DNA of 64,000 nucleotides from Oenanthe sinensis. Taxonomy: Eukaryota > Streptophyta > Magnoliopsida > Apiales > Apiaceae. A model generated the notes under the pieces. That model saw only the letters and a list, made by a program, of their open reading frames with translations, did no database searches and was not told where the DNA came from. This document shows, piece after piece, positions 57,534-64,000 of this stretch. Each line of letters opens with the position of its first letter. Position 1 is the stretch's first letter. The stretch covers positions 12,779,631 through 12,843,630 of the forward strand of contig CM053802.1 of assembly GCA_028671895.1 (NCBI GenBank), read 5' to 3'. A program made the position numbers and the translations under genes.

Positions 57534-58452
57534 TTTAAAATCCCGAACCTATTTACTTAAATAAAATTCTCCAAAAATCGAATAAAAAGATAAAACTGCT
57601 CCATGTCTAATAACTTACAATCCAAAATTTAAAAGTACAACTCAACTATATAAATTCAAATTTAAATATAAAATGTCACAACTCCTTAAAGTCAGCAACT
57701 CACACTCTATTGGAGTTGGAAGACCTCTTATATGACTTTAAACTGAATATCAAAATGATGAATAATGATAAAGAAAATTGAATGAGACAGAATACTATAA
57801 ACACTTAATTTAAAATACAAACGTATGTACTTATAATCAAATAAGACTTACTCACACATACTCTTATCACTTACTGATAATAATATCAAATAGATCAAAA
57901 ATGAACTTACTTACAGATATGAGAGATAATTTTACACTTACAGGATATCTTACATTTCGGTTCTCCAGAATATGTAGTTATCAAAACTTACAGGGGATTG
58001 CATAGAACAAATCAAATGTTACCCAAAATCTTATAGGGGCTTGCATGATACAAAATACAATGCTATCTAAATGACCAAAACACACATACAAAGTAGTCAT
58101 GACTATACGTGTCCCTCGACTCCAGCGACACATCCATACTATTTAAATAAAAGTGTGAGTTGCTGACTTTAAGGAGTTGTAACATTTTATATTTAGATTT
58201 GAATTTAGATAATTGAGTTGTACTCTTAAATTTTGGATTGTAAGTTGTTAGACATAGAGCAATTTATCTTTTTATTCGATTTTTGGAGAATTTTATTTAA
58301 GTGAATATGTTCGGGATTTTAAAAGTGATAAGAGTATGTGTGAGTAAGTTATCTTTGATTTTAAGTACGTACATTTGTATTTTAAGTTAAGTATTTATAA
58401 TATTCTGTCTCATTCAATTTTCTTTATCATCACTCATCATTTTGATATTTAC
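57534..58452. repeat. Interleaved pair of inverted repeats
   Basis: Block A (about 57534-57709) is matched inverted at 58151-58324 with only scattered differences; it contains CTTACAATCCAAAATTTAA and CTCCTTAAAGTCAGCAACTC. Block B (about 57740-57872) is matched inverted at 58322-58450; it contains ATTGAATGAGACAGAATA and TTACTCACACATACTCTTA. The order is A, B, spacer, A', B', not the nested A, B, B', A' of a simple palindrome. The spacer holds TGTCCCTCGACTCCAGCGACA, reminiscent of retrotransposon DNA. No coding sequence. Confidence 0.8.
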
Positions 58453-59830
58453 GACAATGAAATCACAGAATTTTACAGTGGAATGTAAACAAAGAGCGAA
58501 GTGTTCGAAAAGATCTTTCCATTATTATATTACACATAATTATTGAACAAATATTCAATTTACTATGAATTTTCGAAGTTACAAGATTATAACTCAAAAT
58601 TTCTATCAGACTGTACAAAAGACAGATTTCAACATATTTGTAGGAAGAATTTCAGAAAACATAAAGAACAAAAGTTGTATATAATTGAAAGACCTTTCTA
58701 GGCACAATAAAATCGTAACAATCCGATAAATAACGAAGGAGATACAAATTTAACAAGAATCATAATGGATGCAAACTATACAGAACATACATATTATTTT
58801 GAATCACAAAACGAGAACAAAGAGATTGCATAGAAGATATCCTTACCTTGAAACTCAAAGACGTGAATGATTATAAAAAATATAGATGTTCCCATCATAT
58901 GAACCCTCCTCTTGAGCTATTTCTTCTTCTCCTCTTCTTTTTCTTCCTCTCTTTCTCATTATCTTTCCACTTTTTCATGGTTGTCCAACTCTTCTTATGT
59001 ATTTTTTTTCTAAACCCTAACTTCTTTTCCAAATTCTAAAATAATATTCTAATTATAAAAATATATATTTTCATATAAAATAATAACAACTCACTAATAT
59101 TATTCCTAATATTAAATAATATATCTAAATAAATGAATAAAAATACGGGATGTTATACTAATATTCCAGTTTATACGATAAGATAAAATTTCCGTATATA
59201 TCAATATAACATGGGACTAAGCTGCTTGATACAATAATAAAACATTTAGAAAATTAAAAGATAAACTTCCGTGTAAGCCACCGTCGCAAGTTCCTCTGCA
59301 TGGAGCCATCGAGTACTCTGTTTCCTCAAATCCTCATAGTTCGTTGACAAAGTTTTTCGAATGTGTTAACTTAAATTTAAATTTATAGGTTGCGTTAAAT
59401 TATTTCCAAGTGAATTCCGTAATATAAATGATTTTGAGAGTTCAACAACACATTCGTTTGAGAATGGTTAGTTATTATCATTGATCATCCAAGTGCATTC
59501 GCCTCACTAATAGATTTACATCTCGTTAATAATTTACGGTAAAGTGATGGATATCTGATAATTTTGACAATAATTTTTATCAATGTTTAAATCGATTGCT
59601 CGCATATTTACAGTTATTTTTCATAAGATCAGACTCATATATGATATATATCCATTAATATATTGAAAACAAAAGTTTAAAATAAATAAATAAATAAACA
59701 TAAAAGATAAGTAGTCGAATATTATTCTAATTTTGTAATACGTGTAAAAAAACACACATTGTAATTGTATGTACAAATAAAATAAAACAAAGAAGAAAAG
59801 AGGGAAGGACAATAGAAAACAAAAGAGAAA
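58453..59830. other. Intergenic, probable transposon debris
   Basis: A/T-rich. Around 58900-59040 there is a pyrimidine-rich stretch, and at about 59147-59158 an ACGGGATGTTATA motif like the end of some LTR elements. No intact element or gene can be drawn. Confidence 0.4.
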
Positions 59831-60430
59831 CAAATTCATTCACAACCAAATCATTACCAGCAAATACAATCTTGATTTCAATCCTCACACAAACGAAACC
59901 ATCTCAAACCCCTCTCCTCTCTTCATCATCGTCGCCTGCTTCCTAAGGTTACCCACATCTCTCTCTCACTTTTTTTTAAAGTTTATTTGCATTTTTTTAG
60001 ATTATTATTATGCATATAACACATTTTTATTTTTTTCTTGTTGAGATCAACTTCAAGTTTGTAAATTTATGTGATACTGCCCTGTTTAGATTGTACTAGA
60101 CTTTTTCATTTATTTTTTTTGCATTCTAAAAATGTACTTTTTCTGATATTTTTATGTTTTGTATGTGCCTTGTGTGTATACATGTCTATGTGGCTATTTT
60201 ATTTGAATATGTTTGATGGGTACTTTTTGTTGCCTTTGTTAATGTTAGTTGTTGTGTGTTTGGATCACAATGTTGGTATAATTATTGGGTTTTGTTGGAT
60301 GATGCAGTTATGTTGTTTAAGTATGTTTGATTAGTCTAGTTGGGCTTATTATGGTAATGGCTTTTTTGGTTTGGTTTGGTTTAATGTAGGTTTTAGGTTT
60401 TGTGTTTGATTAGAATTGGATACAATTGAG
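59831..60430 (+). other. 5' leader and leader intron of the Agenet-ENT gene
   Basis: A CT-rich untranslated exon ends at a donor (AAG|GTTACC, 59948). A T-rich intron ends with an AG acceptor at 60389. The ATG follows 41 bases later. Confidence 0.55.
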
Positions 60431-61868
60431 ATGATGATATACAAGAAAGGGAGTAGAGTTGAGATTTTGTGTGAAGATGAGTTGCCATCGGGTTCTTGGC
60501 GATGTGCTGAAATAATCTGTGGTGATGGTTATAATTTCAAGGTTAAATATGACGAGTGTTTCGGTGCTGCTGGTGGTGAGACAGTTGTGGAATGGGTTTC
60601 TAAGAAGTTAATTAGGCCGTGTCCTCCTCAGGTGGAACTTAAAGATGATTGGATTCGTGGTGCAGTGTTGGAGGTGTTTCATAATCTTTCCTGGAAGATG
60701 GCGACGGTGTCTAAGGTTTTGGGAAGGAATTTATTTGTGGTTAGGTTAGTTGGTTCATCTAGTGAGTTCAAAGTTAGAAGATTGGATCTCCGCGTGCGGC
60801 AGTGTTGGCAGGATAATGAATGGACCGTGATTGGAAAGGTACTTTTATCTGAAAATGTTCCTGATACTTTCACGATTTTGAAATATGAGTATGTTCGCTG
60901 AATAGTTAGGACTTTTGTAATATAATTTGTTAGGCTGCCTTAATAATTTTATTGTCTTTTGTCTTTTTTATATCATTTTGGATTGTTGAGCCCCTTTTAT
61001 TGATATAATTTTTTAATTGATCCACTACTTTCTTTGTGTGCAGGGCTGTGGAAGTGATCAAGCTGGTAAACAAAATGATAGATTGAATCTGATTTACATT
61101 CGTGAAACAGGAAGCCAGGGCAATGAGATATACACAAAGATGAGGTTCCATATTCAAGACCAGAATCTTGACGCTGAGGCCAATATCCACCAATCTTGTA
61201 ACCCAAACTCTAGGAATCTGAAGAGAAGCTTTCGGTGCTGTCAAGTTGAACCACATGAAGGGAGTGCATATAAGTATTTAGCAGTTGAAAAAGAGGGTAT
61301 TAATCAGCGGGTTGCTGCATCCCCATCTCCTAAAAAGGTAGAAGCAATTGCTTCCACTAGACAAATACCGGGTGAAAAACACCTACATGCATCTAATAAC
61401 TACAGAACAGCTCGCTTATTTGATATTGGTGTGGAGAGGGAGAAACCAAATGGTGCTTTTGGATGTTTGCATGCATTAAGTGTAGAACATAATGATGCCG
61501 ATAATATTGCATGTTCTGTTGGTAGTTGTAGTGTTAATAGCAATAGTCTACATGAGTTGCCATATCATTCAAGTGCTTTTCAAGATAATGAAGGTTGTTC
61601 TAGTGATGCTGAATCTTCTTGTTGGTTGGGATGCAAGGAGAAAATTTCTCTTCTTCCCACCAAAGAGGAGATAACAGAAAAGATTCATAGTCTAGAGTTG
61701 CATGCCTATCGATGCACTATAGGAGCATTTCATGCAGCAGGACCCTTAAGTTGGGAACAAGAAACACTAGTGACAAACCTTCGTATTTCACTACATATAT
61801 CAAATGATGAGCATTTGATAGAGATTAAGAACTTAATGTCTACTACCACAAGCATTTCTTGTAGATGA
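60431..61868 (+). CDS. Agenet and ENT domain protein (Tudor-like chromatin or RNA reader)
   Basis: The coding join is 60431-60838 and 61044-61868 (1233 nt, 410 aa), GT-AG, phase 0. The ATG at 60431 opens MMIYKKGSRVEILCEDE. Residues about 1-64 and 70-124 are two Agenet (plant Tudor-like) repeats with the usual G-S-x-V-E-V start, GSWRCAEII and W-V-S-K-K-LIRP elements. The middle 200 residues are of low conservation. The C-terminal 65 residues (EEITEKIHSLELHAYRCTIGAFHAAGPLSWEQETL) form an ENT domain, an all-helical dimerisation module. Agenet proteins bind methylated histones or RNA in the nucleus; Agenet plus ENT occurs in plant EMSY-like and related proteins, where the order is usually ENT first. 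An Arabidopsis relative may be At5g20030. A possible extra 3' exon lies near 62558. Confidence 0.85.
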
Positions 61869-64000
61869 CAGGAGAATACCCCCTCTTACAATTTTCTATT
61901 AGTATTATTCAATTCAGTCTTCATAAGTAATCCAAAGTCATTGTAAAAAAGCAATATAAGATGTTTTTTTGTTGAATATATAGTGGTTACAATTGTAAGT
62001 ATAAACTCTTGCAAGCTAATATATGTTTGATTTGGTGGACTAGCTTCTTCATCATATTCCTTGTCTGTCTACTTTGTTTACCAATGTTGATATGTAGAGG
62101 CAACAACAAAAGAGTTGGCAGCTTGTAAATAAAGGTAGTGGTTGACCAGAAATTGTTTGAAAATTTGGAGATGATAAGTTAAAAATGTATGTTTATGGGT
62201 GCCTTTTGTGGCTAAGTTGTATGTAATGTATATTGGGAAATGTAATCTCTCATTTGCTGGATTTGCTATTATCAGCATTGTTCCAATGGATTATAAATTT
62301 TACTATCTTGAGCTTTAAAGCTATTTTAAAATTTAGTTCAGATCACTCTCTTTTGTTAATAATATGTGTTGTTACTATGGATTTAGATGTTATTACTTGA
62401 AATATCAAGCTACTGCAGTTCAGAAAATCTGTTACATGTTCTCTGTTATACTGCTGAATATTGTATTAGATCATTATTCGAACAATTGGACCTCCATGCC
62501 GTTTGACTACATATGTAGTTATTGTCAAAACATTGATGTTTCCCCTGCTTTTTCCAGGCCCAAAGTAAGAAGCTTGTACAGCTTGTTTTGGCACCTCGAA
62601 AGTTGATACTGGGGGTATGCCTTCTTCCTGTTTTTAAAGGGCTAATGCAGTTGGTTACTGCATTTTATGTTTCAAGTGGTCAGATCCTCTTGTGTTCTGC
62701 TGAAGGTAGTAGAACAAGTCTTCGCATGTTTGGGATCTTTCATGCTATTACAAGGTTCTCATTAGAGGGTCTTTGCGGAAGCAGTCTCTCTGCCTTCTTG
62801 CTGATGGTTTATTATTTTTATGCATTAGAATTATTACAATTTTTTTCATGGCATTTTGAAATTAAAATTGTAGAAATATTCCAATTTTTTGACAATACAG
62901 TTTGTTTTTCCTATCCTTATTATTTTGTATTTACTATATGATGCATATAACTAAATTATTTTTAAGAATAAAAGATGGAATATATTCAACTTTTCACAAG
63001 CTCATAAGAAATCCACCCTAATTTTATTGCAATAACTTCTATCGGAGAGCTTGTCGAGTGTCCATGTAATGTTGGTGTTACCCACCATGTAATCACACAT
63101 CATAATGCAGCTTCCATCAAGTAATATACGATCGTATGCAACTTTTTTTTTATTGAACTCCCCTGTATACGATTTTACGTTCCATGTGTTCCTTGCTACA
63201 AAATATAAATCGTTTATACACAGATATGCACGAATCAAATGACATAGATTTTTCTGGTTTTGTACGGTGATTAAGATTCAGTTGTACATGTAATGTATAA
63301 ATGATTTGTAATGAACAAGAATAGTGTGAGTACCTAGCAAGACTGGGAAACAGACTGAATTTAGGGGTGGGAGCAACGTCACAGCTTTATTCGCCTTGAG
63401 TGCAGTAGCCGGAGCCACTGAAACTATCATAGCAAGCCACTTTTGCTCAGCTGAGTGTTCACTGCATTCAACTCTTTATGGTACGTTTGGTGCTCTGATG
63501 GATTTCTAAAGTTTTAGTTTCCTTTGTATATTGAGCTTGCAGTGGGATAGGAATTTTGGGATTCTCAGGAGTCCACTGAGAGAGACAATATTATGCATCC
63601 TTTTACATACCTTTAAAACATTAATTCACAAAGCAGAACTAATCTTAATTCAATAAAGAGTGTAAATTTTAGTGGACCTAAGTAATGTTGTGCTAGATAT
63701 GCTCAACTGCAGAAATTTGATATTTGTTATACTACTTAATATCGCCGAGTTAATCTTTTCCTTTGCTCTTTCTGATATAAATGTAACCCCATTTTAGTAA
63801 CATTTCCGAATATAATAAAATTACTCGAACAAAACAACCCATAACAGGTAAATAACAACCTAATAATTTAAGCATTTCGGAAGTGTGCAATTGATATCTT
63901 ACTAGCGGAACTTAGTTATATCTGGATAACCAAATACAAAAACTCATGAAAATAAGTAAATAAGCTAAAATAATTTGGGTTTTACACTTGAGTCAGGTAA
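61869..64000. other. 3' flank of the Agenet-ENT gene and intergenic DNA
   Basis: The first few hundred bases are the 3' untranslated region. An exon-like piece follows an AG acceptor at 62556-62557 (AQSKKLVQLVLAPRK), which could be an alternative 3' exon. A minus-strand open frame at 63002-63238 has protein-like composition but no recognised family. Nothing else can be supported up to the window end. Confidence 0.4.

Noticed and set aside
58848..59039. Plus-strand frame rich in Leu, Phe and Ser
   Set aside because: It is a translation of a pyrimidine-rich tract, with no start context or neighbours.
60416..60430. Extended start of the Agenet-ENT protein at TTG
   Set aside because: TTG is not a plausible start; the in-frame ATG at 60431 begins the Agenet domain properly.
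63002..63238. Minus-strand frame of 78 residues (contains YDRILLDGSCIMMCDY)
   Set aside because: The composition looks protein-like, but there is no recognisable family, no further exons and a poly-A run codes for its Lys stretch; a database search would be needed to accept it.
1..64000. CRISPR arrays, bacterial operons, tRNA and rRNA genes
   Set aside because: The window is plant nuclear DNA; no regularly spaced repeat array was seen, and no tRNA or rRNA sequence was recognised by eye. A covariance-model scan would be needed to exclude small RNAs.

Overview
The window is A+T-rich nuclear DNA from a flowering plant. The genes have many introns, mostly with GT-AG borders. The proteins are plant types (DUF1644, Agenet-ENT, IQ67, PRMT10, an At5g20050-like kinase), and the intergenic DNA carries several families of short DNA transposons. 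It is probably a eudicot; the sequence alone does not let me name the species.

Layout, left to right. A small DnaJ-type zinc-finger gene (minus, 2382-2935) sits beside a decayed tandem copy of its own 3' part (about 303-1510). It shares a divergent promoter with a DUF1644 gene (plus, CDS 5479-6486, long intron in the 5' leader). Next is a deSI/PPPDE isopeptidase gene (7576-12708) and, directly behind it, a second degraded copy (13909-18268) that has lost the exon holding the catalytic His. Each copy carries its own transposon insertions, and for several of them the other copy preserves the empty site. An acyl-protein thioesterase-like hydrolase (minus, 9 coding exons, 25076-19203) and a single-exon receptor-like kinase (minus, 28525-27149) follow, in the same order I recall for At5g20060/At5g20050. 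From about 29.3 to 32.45 kb lies a segment bounded by inverted A/T-rich sequences and holding a frameshifted IQD exon plus exon-like pieces of unknown origin, possibly a gene-capturing transposon.

MUS81 (plus, 15 exons, 32627-42251) is complete and has one probable GC-AG intron. Then come a small plastid-type membrane protein (44533-46987), PRMT10 (48083-51697, 7 exons), a small tail-anchored protein (53216-53515), about 6 kb of repeats and transposon relics (53.8-59.2 kb) with an odd interleaved pair of inverted repeats, and an Agenet plus ENT-domain gene (60431-61868). The last 2 kb hold no gene I can support.

The genes do not form a pathway. They are housekeeping and regulatory loci: DNA repair (MUS81), arginine methylation (PRMT10), protein deacylation, SUMO/ubiquitin-type isopeptidase activity, chromatin reading and signalling. 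Exon boundaries were set by hand from splice signals, reading phase and family similarity; each join given below sums to a whole number of codons.
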